DNA of 37,682 nt from Acidimicrobiales bacterium (GCA_025463365.1 JAOBWM010000172.1:1-37682); one strand, 5' to 3'. Positions 16,366 to 26,019 are shown, numbered from the stretch's first letter. Numbers and translations: made by a program. The notes: a model not told the origin generated them from the sequence alone.

Positions 16366-16938
16366 TCAGGTGTCGGTTGGTCCGTCGGCCTCGACCACCG
16401 GTTCGGGCGTGGGCGCTGCCTCGGCCACCGGCTCGGGCTCGGGCGTTGGCGCTGACTCGGCCACCGGTTGGGGTTCCGGCTCCGGCGCGGCCTCGGGTTC
16501 GGGCTCCTCGGCAGCTTCGACCGTCTCTGGCTCGGTCGCGGCCTCGGTCGACTCGGGCTCCGCGTCGGCGACGGCCTCGGTGCCTTCGGGTTCACCCTCG
16601 GGCTCGACCTCGGGAGCCGGGGCGGGGGCCCAGTCCGGTGCTTCGCCGGTCTCGGCGGCCACGACCGCGGCCAGGGCGGCCTTGTACGTCTCGTCGGCCG
16701 CGGCGCGTTGCTCGGCGGTGGCTCGTTCGTTGCCGCGCAGCCGCTTGACCTCGGCCGCCGCAGTCTCCTTGGCCGCGACGAGCTTGGTCTGCTCCTCGGC
16801 AGCCCGGCGCTCGTCGCGCGCCGCCTTCTTGGCCGCGCTGGCGTTGCGCTCCTCGGTGCGGACCCATTCGGCGAACAGGGCAAGATCGGGGTCCACGGTG
16901 CCTCCGGTGGCGGTGTTGGGTGTGGGCGACGCGGCCAT
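16366..16938 (-). CDS. Coiled-coil protein with acidic Pro/Glu/Ala tail, coupled to aconitase
   Basis: This 190-residue hypothetical protein has a charged helical N-terminal half (FAEWVRTEERNASAAKKAAR, KETAAAEVKRLRGNE), very likely a coiled coil to about residue 95. From about 105 on it is a disordered Pro-Glu-Ala tail with repeats of the form PEPEPVAEAAPTPEP. It has no signal peptide, so it is probably cytosolic. The ATG overlaps the aconitase stop by one base (TGATG), strong evidence of translational coupling. Function is unknown. Repetitive tails like this can inflate ORF calls, but the coupled start and the non-repetitive N-terminus support a real gene. Confidence 0.75.
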   Translation of the reverse strand: MAASPTPNTATGGTVDPDLALFAEWVRTEERNASAAKKAARDERRAAEEQTKLVAAKETAAAEVKRLRGNERATAEQRAAADETYKAALAAVVAAETGEAPDWAPAPAPEVEPEGEPEGTEAVADAEPESTEAATEPETVEAAEEPEPEAAPEPEPQPVAESAPTPEPEPVAEAAPTPEPVVEADGPTDT

Positions 16939-19217
16939 CAGTTGGACGCGGCGCGCTGGCGGATGATGTTCAACGCGCCGCCGGCGCGGAACCAGGAGAT
17001 CTGCTCGTCGTTCATGGTGTGGTTGGTCTCGAACGCGACGGTCGTGCCGTCGGGCTTCACGATCTCGGAGTACACCGGCTTGCCGGGCGCGAGGTCGGCG
17101 AGACCGAGGAAGGACAGCTTGTCGTCCTCTTCGATCTGGTCGTACACGCTCGGGTCGGCGAAGGTGAGCGGCAGGACGCCTTGCTTCTTGAGGTTGGTCT
17201 CGTGGATGCGGGCGAAGCTGCGCACGAGGATCGCCTTGGCCCCGCGGTACCGGGGTTCCATGGCGGCGTGCTCGCGTGAGGAGCCCTCGCCGTAGTTCTC
17301 ATCGCCCACCGCCACCCACGACACGCCGGCCTCGTGGAGGTGCTTGGCGATGTCGGGGAACGGCTTGGTCTCGCCGTCGAGTGGGTCCTTCCCGGTGCCG
17401 TCGGCCTCGGTGTAGGCGTTGATCACGCCGGCGAACAGGTTGCCGGAGATGTTCTCGAGGTGGCCGCGGTACTTGAGCCACTTGCCGGCCATGGAGATGT
17501 GGTCGGTGGTGCACTTGCCGTAGGCCTTGAGGAGGACCGGCAGCTCGACGAAGTCCTTGCCGTCCCAGGCGGGGAAGGGCTCGAGCAGCTGGAGCCGATC
17601 CGAAGTGGGGGATACGACGACGTCGATGCCCGTGCGATCGTCGGGAGGGGCCACGAACGTGTCCTCGCCGGGGTCGAAGCCCTGCTCGGGCAGGCGGATG
17701 CCGACCGGCTCGTCGAGCTTCACGGCTTCGCCGTCCTCGGTCGTGAGCGTGTCGGTGATCGGGTTGAAGTCGAGGCGGCCGGCGAGCGCCATGGCGATCA
17801 CCGTGTCGGGCGACGTGACGAAGCTCAACGTGTTCGCCGAGCCGTCGTTGCGCTTGGGGAAGTTGCGGTTGTAGCTGTTGACGATCGTGTTCACCGTCGA
17901 CGGGTCCATGTCCGGACGGGCCCACTGGCCGATGCACGGGCCGCAGGCGTTGGCGAGCACCTCGCCGCCGATGGCCTCGAGGTCGGCAAGGAGACCGTCG
18001 CGCTCGATCGTGGCTCGAACCTGTTCGGAGCCCGGGGTGATGAGGAGCTTGGTCTTGGCCTTGAGGCCCTTCGCCGATGCCTGGCGAGCGATGGACGCAG
18101 CTCGGGTGATGTCCTCGTAGGACGAGTTGGTGCACGAGCCGATGAGAGCGGCGGAGATCTCGATGGGCCACCCCTTGTCGGCGGCGTCGGCACCGATCTC
18201 GGAGACCTTGTGGGCGTAGTCGGGGGAGTGGGGACCGTTGATCAGCGGCGCCAGCGTGGCGAGGTCGATCTCGATCACCTGGTCGTAGAAGTCCGCGGGG
18301 TGCTCGTAGACCTCGGGGTCAGGGCGGAGGTGCTCGGCCACGCCCCTCGCGGCGTCGGCGATCGCTTCGCGGCGCGTGGCGCGGAGGTAGGCGTCCATGC
18401 TCTCGTCGTAGGCGAAGACCGACGTGGTGGCACCGATCTCGGCGCCCATGTTGCAGATGGTGGCCTTGCCGGTGGCCGAGATGCTCTCGGCGCCGGGGCC
18501 GAAGTACTCGACGATGGCGCCGGTGCCGCCCTTCACCGTCAGGATGCGGGCGACCTCGAGGATGATGTCCTTGGGCGAGCTCCAGCCCGAGAGGGACCCG
18601 GTGAGGTGGACGCCGATGACCTTCGGGAACCGCACGTTGAACGGGTAGCCGGTCATCACGTCGACGGCATCCGCGCCGCCCACGCCGATGGCCACCATGC
18701 CCAGCCCCCCGGCGTTCGGGGTGTGGCTGTCGGTGCCGATCATCATTCCGCCTGGGAACGCGTACTGCTCCAGGACGACCTGGTGGATGATCCCCGAGCC
18801 TGGCTTCCAGAACCCGATCCCGTACTTGGCCGCCACGCTCTCGAGGAAGTCGTAGACCTCCTTGTTGGTGTCGATCGCGACGCCGAGGTCGATGGTGGCG
18901 CCGACCTTGGCCTGGATCAGGTGATCGCAGTGCACCGTGGTGGGGGTGGCGACCTCGGGCAGGCCGGCGGTCATGAACTGCAGCAGCGCCATCTGGGCGG
19001 TGGCGTCCTGCATGGCGATGCGGTCGGGGTCGAAGTCGGTGTAGCTCACCGAGCGCTCGAGGCCGCCCACGGCGGGATCGCGGAGGTGGTTGAGGAGGAT
19101 CTTCTCAGTCAGCGTGAGCGGCGTGCCGAGGCGCTCCCGTCCGGTGGCGACGCGCTCGGAAAGCTTGGCGTAGGCCGCTTCGACGAGCTCGATCGGGGTG
19201 GTGGCGGTCGCGGCCAT
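16938..19217 (-). CDS. acn: Aconitate hydratase, mitochondrial-type
   Basis: This 759-residue 4Fe-4S enzyme converts citrate to isocitrate. The [4Fe-4S] ligand cysteines are in [12 protein letters not shown] (about 356) and [10 protein letters not shown] (about 423-426). Other family blocks are [27 protein letters not shown] and the swivel-domain [11 protein letters not shown]. Length and blocks fit the mitochondrial-type aconitases rather than the roughly 900-residue AcnA/IRP type. The ATG at 19217 has an excellent Shine-Dalgarno, GAGGTGAT, 5 nt upstream, so I reject the open-frame extension to 19739, which overlaps the divergent regulator gene. The GntR-family gene starts 73 bp away on the other strand and is the obvious candidate regulator. 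The coiled-coil gene is coupled at the 3' end. Confidence 0.97.
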   Translation of the reverse strand: MAATATTPIELVEAAYAKLSERVATGRERLGTPLTLTEKILLNHLRDPAVGGLERSVSYTDFDPDRIAMQDATAQMALLQFMTAGLPEVATPTTVHCDHLIQAKVGATIDLGVAIDTNKEVYDFLESVAAKYGIGFWKPGSGIIHQVVLEQYAFPGGMMIGTDSHTPNAGGLGMVAIGVGGADAVDVMTGYPFNVRFPKVIGVHLTGSLSGWSSPKDIILEVARILTVKGGTGAIVEYFGPGAESISATGKATICNMGAEIGATTSVFAYDESMDAYLRATRREAIADAARGVAEHLRPDPEVYEHPADFYDQVIEIDLATLAPLINGPHSPDYAHKVSEIGADAADKGWPIEISAALIGSCTNSSYEDITRAASIARQASAKGLKAKTKLLITPGSEQVRATIERDGLLADLEAIGGEVLANACGPCIGQWARPDMDPSTVNTIVNSYNRNFPKRNDGSANTLSFVTSPDTVIAMALAGRLDFNPITDTLTTEDGEAVKLDEPVGIRLPEQGFDPGEDTFVAPPDDRTGIDVVVSPTSDRLQLLEPFPAWDGKDFVELPVLLKAYGKCTTDHISMAGKWLKYRGHLENISGNLFAGVINAYTEADGTGKDPLDGETKPFPDIAKHLHEAGVSWVAVGDENYGEGSSREHAAMEPRYRGAKAILVRSFARIHETNLKKQGVLPLTFADPSVYDQIEEDDKLSFLGLADLAPGKPVYSEIVKPDGTTVAFETNHTMNDEQISWFRAGGALNIIRQRAASN

Positions 19218-19281
19218 GGGAATCACCTCGGTGGTGGGAGGGACGGGGTTCCTGCCCGGCTGCTTGCGCCGGGAGTCAAAG

Positions 19282-19293
19282 CATACAACTATG
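19282..19293. promoter_or_regulatory. Candidate operator at the acn/GntR divergent promoter
   Basis: CATA (19282-19285) and TATG (19290-19293) form a short inverted repeat spaced by CAAC, in an AT-rich spot of the 73-bp gap and overlapping the GntR start codon. GntR/HutC regulators often bind short AT-rich palindromes at such places. The evidence is weak because the arms are only 4 bp. Confidence 0.35.
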
Positions 19294-20067
19294 AGACAAG
19301 TGCGCACGATCCGGTACCGCGACATCGCGGACGACCTCCGCCGTCGGGTGGCCGACGGGGAGTTCCACACCGGTCGCCTGCTGCCGTCGGAGTCGGAGCT
19401 GTCCGGATCGTACAGCGCCTCCCGTGTCACGATCCGCAAGGCGCTCGAGGCGCTCCGTGACGACGGGATGGTCGATTCCCGGCAGGGCTTCGGGTGGTTC
19501 GTGGCCCGGCCCACGGTGCGCCAGCCACTGGCCCGGCTGGTCACCATCGAGGCCCAGCTGGAGGCCGAGGGCCGGGTGTCGGAGCGGCACATCCTCGACT
19601 TTGCGTTCGTCCCCCCGCCCGAAGCCGTGGCCGCGGTGCTCGGCCCGGGTCGGGTGCTGGAGGTGCGCCGGGTGAACCTCGCCGACGGCGAACCCTTCGC
19701 GCGGGTGACCGTGTGGTGCCCCGAGGCGCTGGGGGCCACGCTGAGCCGCGACCAGGTCCAGCGCCACTCGTTCTACGACCTGCTCGACGTCGAGTTCGGG
19801 GGCGCCACCCAGACCATCGGTGCCGACGACGCCTCGCCCGAAGACGCCGAGATCCTGCTCGTCCCGGTCGGCGCACCGGTGCTCGTGTGCCGCCGCGTCA
19901 CCACCGACGAGACCGGCACGCCCGTGCTCATCGGCCAGTACGTGTTCCCCGCGCACCGCACCGAGTTCACGGTGGCGCTGGCGCCTCCGATCGAGCCGTC
20001 GATCGCCCCGAGCGGTCTCCGCCTCCGAGGGGATGCTGGTCAGCGCGGTGCGAGCGTCAACGAGTAG
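19291..20067 (+). CDS. GntR-family regulator, HutC/UTRA type
   Basis: This 258-residue regulator has a GntR winged helix at residues 5-70 ([57 protein letters not shown]), then a UTRA effector domain to about 240 ([31 protein letters not shown]). UTRA domains bind small metabolites such as sugars or acids; the ligand here is unknown. It is divergent from aconitase with a 73-bp gap, so it likely controls acn, itself, or both. I chose ATG 19291. TACAAC just before it could instead serve as a -10 giving a leaderless GTG start at 19300 (VRTIRYRDI), which would lose only three residues. Its last 28 nt overlap the convergent GH5 gene. Confidence 0.92.
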   Translation: MRQVRTIRYRDIADDLRRRVADGEFHTGRLLPSESELSGSYSASRVTIRKALEALRDDGMVDSRQGFGWFVARPTVRQPLARLVTIEAQLEAEGRVSERHILDFAFVPPPEAVAAVLGPGRVLEVRRVNLADGEPFARVTVWCPEALGATLSRDQVQRHSFYDLLDVEFGGATQTIGADDASPEDAEILLVPVGAPVLVCRRVTTDETGTPVLIGQYVFPAHRTEFTVALAPPIEPSIAPSGLRLRGDAGQRGASVNE

Positions 20068-21596
20068 CGCGTCGCCGTCGGTCGGGCGACCAGGTACCAA
20101 CCGCCGTCGACCTTCGTGAAGGTGGGCTTGGCCAAGCCCGTGAGGTGCGGCGCGGGCCGCGTGCGTCCGGGCACCCAGACCACGAGGTCAGAGCCGCGCC
20201 GGACCGCGGTGGCCCGGCCCGCCAGCGACAGGGCCCCGGTCGCGGGATCCGACGCGACCTTCGTGAGTTGGCCGGGAGCGGACCGCGCGTAGGCGCGCCC
20301 GACGACCCGCAAGAAGGCCTCGTTCGGCGTCGAGGTGTCAGCCGGACAGGTGGTGACGGTCAGGTGGTACTGCTTGCCGGTGAAGCGGCCCCCTGGGGAG
20401 CCGACGGTGTGCGGATCGCCGCAGCGCTGGCGCCACTGCCACTCGGCACTGCCCGCGAGGTGCTCGTCCTCGGCCTTCGCGAACCGGGTGAGGACGTCGA
20501 GGCTCTCGGCGTCCTTGCCGAACACGCCGTACTCACCGATCCACAGCGGCCATCCGCGCTCGGCCGCGGTCGACGCGCTGACACCGAAGGTGGCCTCGGT
20601 CGTGAGGATCTTGGTGATGACCTCGCCGTAGTTGTGCGGCGCGAACACGATGTTCGGGTCGTCGGGCTTGCCCATGACCGGCATCGTCCCGCCGAGCGGG
20701 TACAGCACGATCGGTTCCAGGAACAGGAGGTGGTGGAAGCCGCCCCGCTCGTGGGCCTCGGCCCGCCGGATCGCACGGGTCAGATCGACCGTCAGCTCCG
20801 TGTATCGCTGCGTCGACTCATCGTCGGGCAGCACCTTGTTCGGCTCGTTCATGAGGTCGTAGCCCGCCACCGCCGGGTCGGTGGCGAAGGCGGCCGCGAC
20901 CTTGGCGACGGTGGCCACGTACGCATCGCGGATGCCGTCGCGGTTCCGGTAGAAGTTGGTGAACGCGGTGGTCACCGCGGCGGCGCCCTCCCGATACCCC
21001 TCGGGGCGGCACGTGCTGGCGCCGTCGGTGACGGTGGCCCACTGCGGTGCCCCGTCCCACCCGATCGCCGGAACCAAGCCCTTCGCACAGCTGACGCCTT
21101 TCGGGCTGGCGATGAACTTGCCCCACGCGTCCTGGTGGAAGTCGATCACGGTGTACATGCCACGACGCTGGGCCGAGTTGACGGCGGACCGGACCTGGGC
21201 CAGGTAGCGCTCGTCGAACGCGCCGCGCTCGGGCTCGAAGCGGGACCACGACACGATGAGCCGGACGACCGAGAAGCCATGGGCGGCCATGGCGTCCCAG
21301 TCGGCTGCGGTGGGGCGCTTGGTCGGCACCAGCTTCGGGTCGGCTTGGTCGTAGTCGCCCAGTGCGTTCAGGTTGGCGCCTCGGAGGATGATCTCGCGGC
21401 CCTGGCGGTCGACGATGCGAGACCGGTCGGTGGCTCGAGCCACGGACAGCGCGGTCAACGTGCGCAACGGCGGCGGCGCGATCGATGCGGCAGCTGGATC
21501 CTCGATCGAGTGCGAGCAGGCGGCCAGCATCGCCGTCGAGAGCGCCACCACCGCCCACGCCGCGAGCCGCTGCCTTCGCCCCCATCGGTTCCCCAT
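20040..21596 (-). CDS. Glycoside hydrolase family 5 lipoprotein (endoglycoceramidase-like)
   Basis: This 518-residue exported enzyme has a signal peptide with lipobox (ALSTAMLAAC, Cys about 27). The GH5 TIM barrel has ILRGANLNALGDYDQ, GFSVVRLIVSWSRFEPERG, YTVIDFHQDAWGKF, the acid/base Glu in GYDLMNEPNK (about 249) and the nucleophile Glu in WIGEYGVFGKD (about 352). DFHQD and the DYDQADPK opening resemble bacterial endoglycoceramidases rather than cellulases; that points to glycolipid substrates but is inference. A beta-sandwich-like C-terminal region follows (about 430-518). ATG 21596 has TACCCT on the coding strand 8 nt upstream. The alpha/beta-hydrolase gene is divergent, 36 bp away. Confidence 0.9.
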   Translation of the reverse strand: MGNRWGRRQRLAAWAVVALSTAMLAACSHSIEDPAAASIAPPPLRTLTALSVARATDRSRIVDRQGREIILRGANLNALGDYDQADPKLVPTKRPTAADWDAMAAHGFSVVRLIVSWSRFEPERGAFDERYLAQVRSAVNSAQRRGMYTVIDFHQDAWGKFIASPKGVSCAKGLVPAIGWDGAPQWATVTDGASTCRPEGYREGAAAVTTAFTNFYRNRDGIRDAYVATVAKVAAAFATDPAVAGYDLMNEPNKVLPDDESTQRYTELTVDLTRAIRRAEAHERGGFHHLLFLEPIVLYPLGGTMPVMGKPDDPNIVFAPHNYGEVITKILTTEATFGVSASTAAERGWPLWIGEYGVFGKDAESLDVLTRFAKAEDEHLAGSAEWQWRQRCGDPHTVGSPGGRFTGKQYHLTVTTCPADTSTPNEAFLRVVGRAYARSAPGQLTKVASDPATGALSLAGRATAVRRGSDLVVWVPGRTRPAPHLTGLAKPTFTKVDGGWYLVARPTATRYSLTLAPR

Positions 21597-21632
21597 GGGC
21601 GCGAAGGGTAGGCGAGCGGGAAGAATGGACGG

Positions 21633-22922
21633 ATGACCAGGAGCACCCCCGCGCCCACGAGCACCGCCGGCCGCAACTACCTCGCGTCCGCGGTGGTCGG
21701 CGCGCTGAACACGGCCAACGCCCGCAAGCCCCTCGAGCGCACGGGCCGGGCCGGGGTGTTGGCGTTCTTCCCCGGGTGGATCACATCGGAGCTGCCGCTC
21801 CACACGATGGCGTGGCAAGGGCTCGCCACGGCAGTGTGGATCCGCAAGGGTGCCCTCCGGTCGAAGGCGGGCTGGACCGGACTCGGGCTCACGGCGGCGT
21901 CCTGGGCCGGGCTCCTCCAGATCTGGAAGCAGTCGACCGAGGCCGGCGAGGTGTTCGACCAGGCGTTGCGTGAGGGCCTCGGCGACGAGCTCGACGCGGG
22001 CGAGTCGCCGATGGCGCCCGACGAAGCCGTGGAGCTCACCCGACGCCGGATCGCCAGTGGACCGCTCACGCGGTGGCGCAAGCGGTACGTCAAGGACGGC
22101 AACCTCTCCTACGGCGACGCCGGCCGGCGCAACCAGCTCGACATCTGGAAGCGGCCCGATCTGCCGGCCGGAGCCAAGGCCCCCGTGCTGATCCAGGTGC
22201 ACGGCGGGGCCTGGGTGATCGGCAACAAGAACCAGCAGGCGATGCCGCTCATGGCCCACATGGCCGACCGCGGGTGGGTCTGCGTGTCGATCAACTACCG
22301 GCTCAGCCCGCGGGCCACGTGGCCCGATCACATCGTCGACGTGAAGCGGGCCATCGCGTGGGTGAAGGCCAACATCGACCAGTACGGCGGCGACCCCGAC
22401 TACGTGGCCATCACGGGCGGCTCGGCGGGCGGCCACCTCTCGTCGCTGGCCGCATTGAGCGCCAACGAGCCGGCGTTCCAGCCGGGCTTCGAGCAGGCCG
22501 ACACCTCGGTCGTCGCCGCGGTGCCGTTCTACGGGGTCTACGACTGGACCAACCGTGACGGCACCGGCCGCGCCGACATGGAGGACATGCTCGCCCGGAT
22601 CGTCCTCAAGTCGAAGCTGGCCGACGCCCGCGACGTGTGGAACCAGGCCTCCACGATGAGCTGGGTCGGGCCCGATGCGCCGCCGTTCTTCGTGATCCAC
22701 GGGAGCAACGACACGCTGGTCCCGGTCGAGCAGGCCCGGTCGTTCGTGGCCATGCTTCGGGCCGAGAGCAAGAATCCGGTCGCGTACGCCGAGCTGCCCG
22801 GCGCCCAGCACGCGTTCGAGATCTTCGACTCGCCCCGGACCTTGTTCACGGCATCGGCCGTCCACCGCTTCCTCGAGGCCATCCGCGTCCGCGACGGCCA
22901 CGAGGACCACACGCCCGACTGA
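21633..22922 (+). CDS. Alpha/beta hydrolase, hormone-sensitive-lipase-type esterase
   Basis: This 429-residue protein has a hydrophobic N-terminal region, residues 45-105 (AGVLAFFPGWITSE, LTAASWAGLLQI), that may associate with membrane, as in mycobacterial LipC-like esterases. The catalytic domain has the oxyanion block QVHGGAWVIGN (about 189), the nucleophile in GGSAGGHLSS (about 262), the Asp in HGSNDTLVP (about 357) and the His in AQHAFEIF (about 392). It therefore has a complete Ser-Asp-His triad. It likely hydrolyses short or medium acyl esters; the physiological substrate is unknown. It is divergent from the GH5 glycolipid-type hydrolase with only 36 bp between, so the two may share a control region and act on related lipids. 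Confidence 0.92.
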   Translation: MTRSTPAPTSTAGRNYLASAVVGALNTANARKPLERTGRAGVLAFFPGWITSELPLHTMAWQGLATAVWIRKGALRSKAGWTGLGLTAASWAGLLQIWKQSTEAGEVFDQALREGLGDELDAGESPMAPDEAVELTRRRIASGPLTRWRKRYVKDGNLSYGDAGRRNQLDIWKRPDLPAGAKAPVLIQVHGGAWVIGNKNQQAMPLMAHMADRGWVCVSINYRLSPRATWPDHIVDVKRAIAWVKANIDQYGGDPDYVAITGGSAGGHLSSLAALSANEPAFQPGFEQADTSVVAAVPFYGVYDWTNRDGTGRADMEDMLARIVLKSKLADARDVWNQASTMSWVGPDAPPFFVIHGSNDTLVPVEQARSFVAMLRAESKNPVAYAELPGAQHAFEIFDSPRTLFTASAVHRFLEAIRVRDGHEDHTPD

Positions 22923-23052
22923 GCCTCGGTCGCCCGGACGACGCCACCCTCGGGGGACCGGCTACGGCCGTTGCAACGGAGCGTCTCGTGATCAGCGCTC
23001 CGGTCCGCTCTGAGGCGCGCTCCCGGCTGGGTCGAGGTGGTAGCCACTCCCC

Positions 23053-24915
23053 ATGTCTCCCTCGCCGACGTCGCCGTCCGAGCGCCACGTCCTCGTCGCC
23101 CAGACCGCGGCCACCGTCTCGTCCCTCCCGGTGGCGGTGGGTGAGCACGTCGCCGCCGGCGCCGTGCTCGTCGTCCTCGAGGTCATGAAGATGGAGCACC
23201 CGATGCACGCGCCAGCACCCGGTCGGCTGGCTGAGATCGCCGTCGCCGAGGGCGATGCCGTGAGGGCCGGACAGGAGCTGGCCGTGTTCGTCAGCGAGGC
23301 CGCGCCCGCTCCCGCCGGCGTGGTCTCGGGCGAGGAGCCGACCCAGGTGCCCCATGCGGAGCGTGCCGACCTGGCCGAGCTCCGGCGGCGCCGCGCGCTG
23401 CTGGACGACGCGGCGCGGCCCGAGGCGGTCGCCAAGCGGCACGGTCGGGGGCAGCGGACCGCCCGGGAGAACGTCGCCGACCTGTGCGACGCCGACTCGT
23501 TCCAGGAGTACGGCGGGTTCGCGTTCGCGGCCCAGGAGAACCGGCGCGATCGTGCCGAGCTGGAGGCCCGGACGCCGGCCGACGGCCTGATCACCGGGAT
23601 CGGCCGGGTCAACACCGACCTGGTGGGGGAGGACAGCGCATCCGTGGCGGTGGTCGCGTACGACTACACGGTCCTCGCCGGTACCCAGGGCCAGCGCAAC
23701 CACGCCAAGAAGGACCGGATCTTCGAGGTGGTGGAGCGGCTGCGGCTCCCCGTCGTGCTCTTCGCCGAGGGCGGCGGAGGTCGGCCCGGCGACACGGACA
23801 TGCCGGTGATCGCCGGCCTCGACACCCGGGCCTTCGAGCACTTCGCCAAGCTGTCCGGCCTCGTGCCCACGGTCGGGATCGGTGTCGGCCGGGTCTTTGC
23901 CGGCAACGCCGCGCTCCTCGGCTGCTGCGACACGGTGATCGCCACCGCCGACTCGAACATCGGGATGGGTGGCCCGGCCATGATCGAGGGCGGCGGCCTC
24001 GGTCAGTTCCGGCCCGAGGACATCGGCCCGATCGGCGTGCAGGTCACCAACGGGGTCGTCGACCTGGCGGCCGCGGACGAGGTGGAAGCGGTGGCGCTGG
24101 CCAAGCGGTACCTCTCGTACTTCCAGGGCCGGGTGGCACCAGGGATCGCGCCGGACCAGGACCTGTTGCGGAAGATGGTCCCCGAGCACCGCAAGACCAT
24201 CTACGACGTGCGCCGTGTGATCGACGGGCTGGCCGACGAGGGCTCGGTCCTCGAGCTGCGCGGCGGCTTCGGTGCTGGCATCGTCACCGCGCTGGTCCGC
24301 CTGGAGGGTCGACCGCTCGGGCTGATCGCCAACGACCCGGCCGTGCTCGGCGGGGCCATCGATGCCGACGCCGCGGACAAGGCAGCCCGGTTCCTGCAGC
24401 TGTGCGACGGCCACGACCTCCCAGTCGTGTCCCTGTGCGACACGCCGGGCTTCATGGTCGGTCCCGATGCCGAGCAGACCGCCCAGGTCCGCCGCTTCTC
24501 CCGCTTGTTCGTGACCGGCGCGTCGATCACCGTCCCGCTCGTCACCGTCGTGTTGCGCAAGGGCTACGGCCTCGGCGCCCAAGCCATGGCCGGCGGCAGC
24601 TTCCGTGCTCCGCTGGCCACCCTCTCCTGGCCGACCGGCGAGTTCGGCGGCATGGGACTCGAGGGCGCCGTGCGCCTCGGGTTCCGGCGCGAGCTCGAGG
24701 CCATCGAGGACCCCGACGAGCGGGCCAAGGCGTTCGACTCGATGGTCGAGGCCGCGTACCGTCACGGCCAGGCGTTGAACATGGCGGCCCACCTCGAGAT
24801 CGACGACGTCATCGATCCCGCCGAGACCCGAAGCCGCATCCTGGGGATCCTCGCCGCTGCTCCCGAACCCGCGCCGCGAACCGGCAGGAAGCGTCCCGGC
24901 ATCGACCCCTGGTGA
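23053..24915 (+). CDS. Acyl-CoA carboxylase: N-terminal biotinyl domain fused to carboxyltransferase
   Basis: This 620-residue protein starts with a biotinyl/BCCP domain: VLEVMKMEHPMHAP (biotinyl Lys about 46) and the second half GRLAEIAVAEGDAVRAG. From about residue 105 to 600 it is a complete acyl-CoA carboxyltransferase (both halves): NVADLCDADSFQEYGGF, YDYTVLAGTQGQRNHAKK, GPAMIEGGGLG, LRGGFGAGIVTALVRLEG and CDTPGFMVGPDAEQ. No biotin carboxylase domain or neighbour is present, so it must use a BC encoded elsewhere. Usually BCCP is fused to BC, not CT, in actinobacteria, so this arrangement is notable. The acyl-CoA substrate is not deducible. GAGGTGG lies about 15 nt before ATG 23053. The gene ends 27 bp from the convergent DUF2817 gene. 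Confidence 0.92.
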   Translation: MSPSPTSPSERHVLVAQTAATVSSLPVAVGEHVAAGAVLVVLEVMKMEHPMHAPAPGRLAEIAVAEGDAVRAGQELAVFVSEAAPAPAGVVSGEEPTQVPHAERADLAELRRRRALLDDAARPEAVAKRHGRGQRTARENVADLCDADSFQEYGGFAFAAQENRRDRAELEARTPADGLITGIGRVNTDLVGEDSASVAVVAYDYTVLAGTQGQRNHAKKDRIFEVVERLRLPVVLFAEGGGGRPGDTDMPVIAGLDTRAFEHFAKLSGLVPTVGIGVGRVFAGNAALLGCCDTVIATADSNIGMGGPAMIEGGGLGQFRPEDIGPIGVQVTNGVVDLAAADEVEAVALAKRYLSYFQGRVAPGIAPDQDLLRKMVPEHRKTIYDVRRVIDGLADEGSVLELRGGFGAGIVTALVRLEGRPLGLIANDPAVLGGAIDADAADKAARFLQLCDGHDLPVVSLCDTPGFMVGPDAEQTAQVRRFSRLFVTGASITVPLVTVVLRKGYGLGAQAMAGGSFRAPLATLSWPTGEFGGMGLEGAVRLGFRRELEAIEDPDERAKAFDSMVEAAYRHGQALNMAAHLEIDDVIDPAETRSRILGILAAAPEPAPRTGRKRPGIDPW

Positions 24916-24942
24916 GGGCGCCGACCGTGCCGGGGCTGGCGT

Positions 24943-26019
24943 TCAGCCCAGCAGTTCGAGGCTGCGGGCCAGGACCCCGTCGAAGCAGTCGTAGACCGTG
25001 TCGGCCCACGCCGGATCGTCGGGGGCGAAGGCGGCGCGCAGGTCGGCCTTGATCGGGGTGGCATCCGCGCCGGTTGGATCTCCGTGGTTGTGCAGCCAGT
25101 TGTCGGCCCGCAGGGCCTGCAGCACCGTGATGCTGTCGACGGTGCCCCACTCCAACGCGACGGCGGAGACCTCCGCCGGCTCGAGCCACTTCGTGACGGC
25201 CGCCATCCACTCGCCGTTGAGCTCGGCCGACACCGAGTCGCCGCCACCGTTCGACGCGACGCGGTCACCCCACCACGCCTTGGCCCGCTCGAACGGCTCC
25301 GAGCCGGGTGCTTCGTTGGTGATGAGCTCGACCTCGCCCCACGCGCCGAGGCCGGTGTGGAGGTCGAGCATGACGACCCGATCGGCGCCGGTGAGCCGGT
25401 CCTCGACGAACGCGCGCATGATCCGGTGGGACCGCACCGGTTCGGTTCCGCCGTAGAACACGCCGTCGGGATGGCCGTACTGGCCGCCGCTCACGGCGGC
25501 CTGGATCGCGTCCCAGCCGTTGATCTCGGCCCAATCGACCAGGGCTGTCCCCGTGGCGGCCTGGGTCTCGGAGCTCCAGTCCGATGGCGCCAGCACGGCG
25601 GCCAGCTCGTCGTACCCCTCGTTGCGGGGCGGGGCGTGGAGGTCGGCGAAGTTGCGGTTGACGTCGACGTTGTCCTCGTTGACCCGGCGCACCCATGCGA
25701 ACCCGTACGGGTTGAAGGCATGGAGGAAGACGAGGGCAAGGCCCTCGGGCAGCAGGGGCGCCGGGTTGGATTCCAGCCAGCGGGACTGGCACATCGAGCC
25801 CGCGTAGCCCTCGACGCCATGGGTGCCCGACACCACGAGGATGACGCGATCGGGATCGGCCGGGCCGAGCCACGCGACGTCGATCGCCAGCTCCTCACCG
25901 GTCGGGCCGAGGTCCGGGAACGGATGGTGGTCCAGGGTCGCGCCGGCCGACCCGGCCGCGGCCAGGAACCGGGCCCGCGCCGTCAGGTAGTCGGGCGCCA
26001 ACCGCCCCGCGTCGCTCAC
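24943..26019 (-). CDS. DUF2817 protein, M14 carboxypeptidase-like
   Basis: This 358-residue protein has the metal-site pattern of the M14/DUF2817 zinc-carboxypeptidase fold. The first His and Glu are in VVSGTHGVEGYAGS (about 58-72). NPYGFAWVRRVNEDN and VDVNRNFADL follow, the latter being the M14-type Arg/Asn substrate-clamp region. The second His is in VMLDLHTGLGAWG (about 216), and a later Glu in AVALEWGTV (about 288) may be the catalytic base. It has no signal peptide, so it is probably cytosolic; the substrate is unknown. I chose GTG 26019 because TAGCGT on the coding strand (plus 26027-26032) is 7 nt upstream. The frame upstream to 26124 overlaps the divergent amidohydrolase start and is unlikely. 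Confidence 0.85.
   Translation of the reverse strand: MSDAGRLAPDYLTARARFLAAAGSAGATLDHHPFPDLGPTGEELAIDVAWLGPADPDRVILVVSGTHGVEGYAGSMCQSRWLESNPAPLLPEGLALVFLHAFNPYGFAWVRRVNEDNVDVNRNFADLHAPPRNEGYDELAAVLAPSDWSSETQAATGTALVDWAEINGWDAIQAAVSGGQYGHPDGVFYGGTEPVRSHRIMRAFVEDRLTGADRVVMLDLHTGLGAWGEVELITNEAPGSEPFERAKAWWGDRVASNGGGDSVSAELNGEWMAAVTKWLEPAEVSAVALEWGTVDSITVLQALRADNWLHNHGDPTGADATPIKADLRAAFAPDDPAWADTVYDCFDGVLARSLELLG

Noticed and set aside
17334-19460. 708-residue plus-strand ORF antisense to aconitase
   Set aside because: Aconitase on the other strand is certain; this is a shadow frame.
19218-19739. N-terminal extension of aconitase by 174 residues
   Set aside because: It would overlap the divergent GntR gene antisense and ignores a near-perfect Shine-Dalgarno before ATG 19217.
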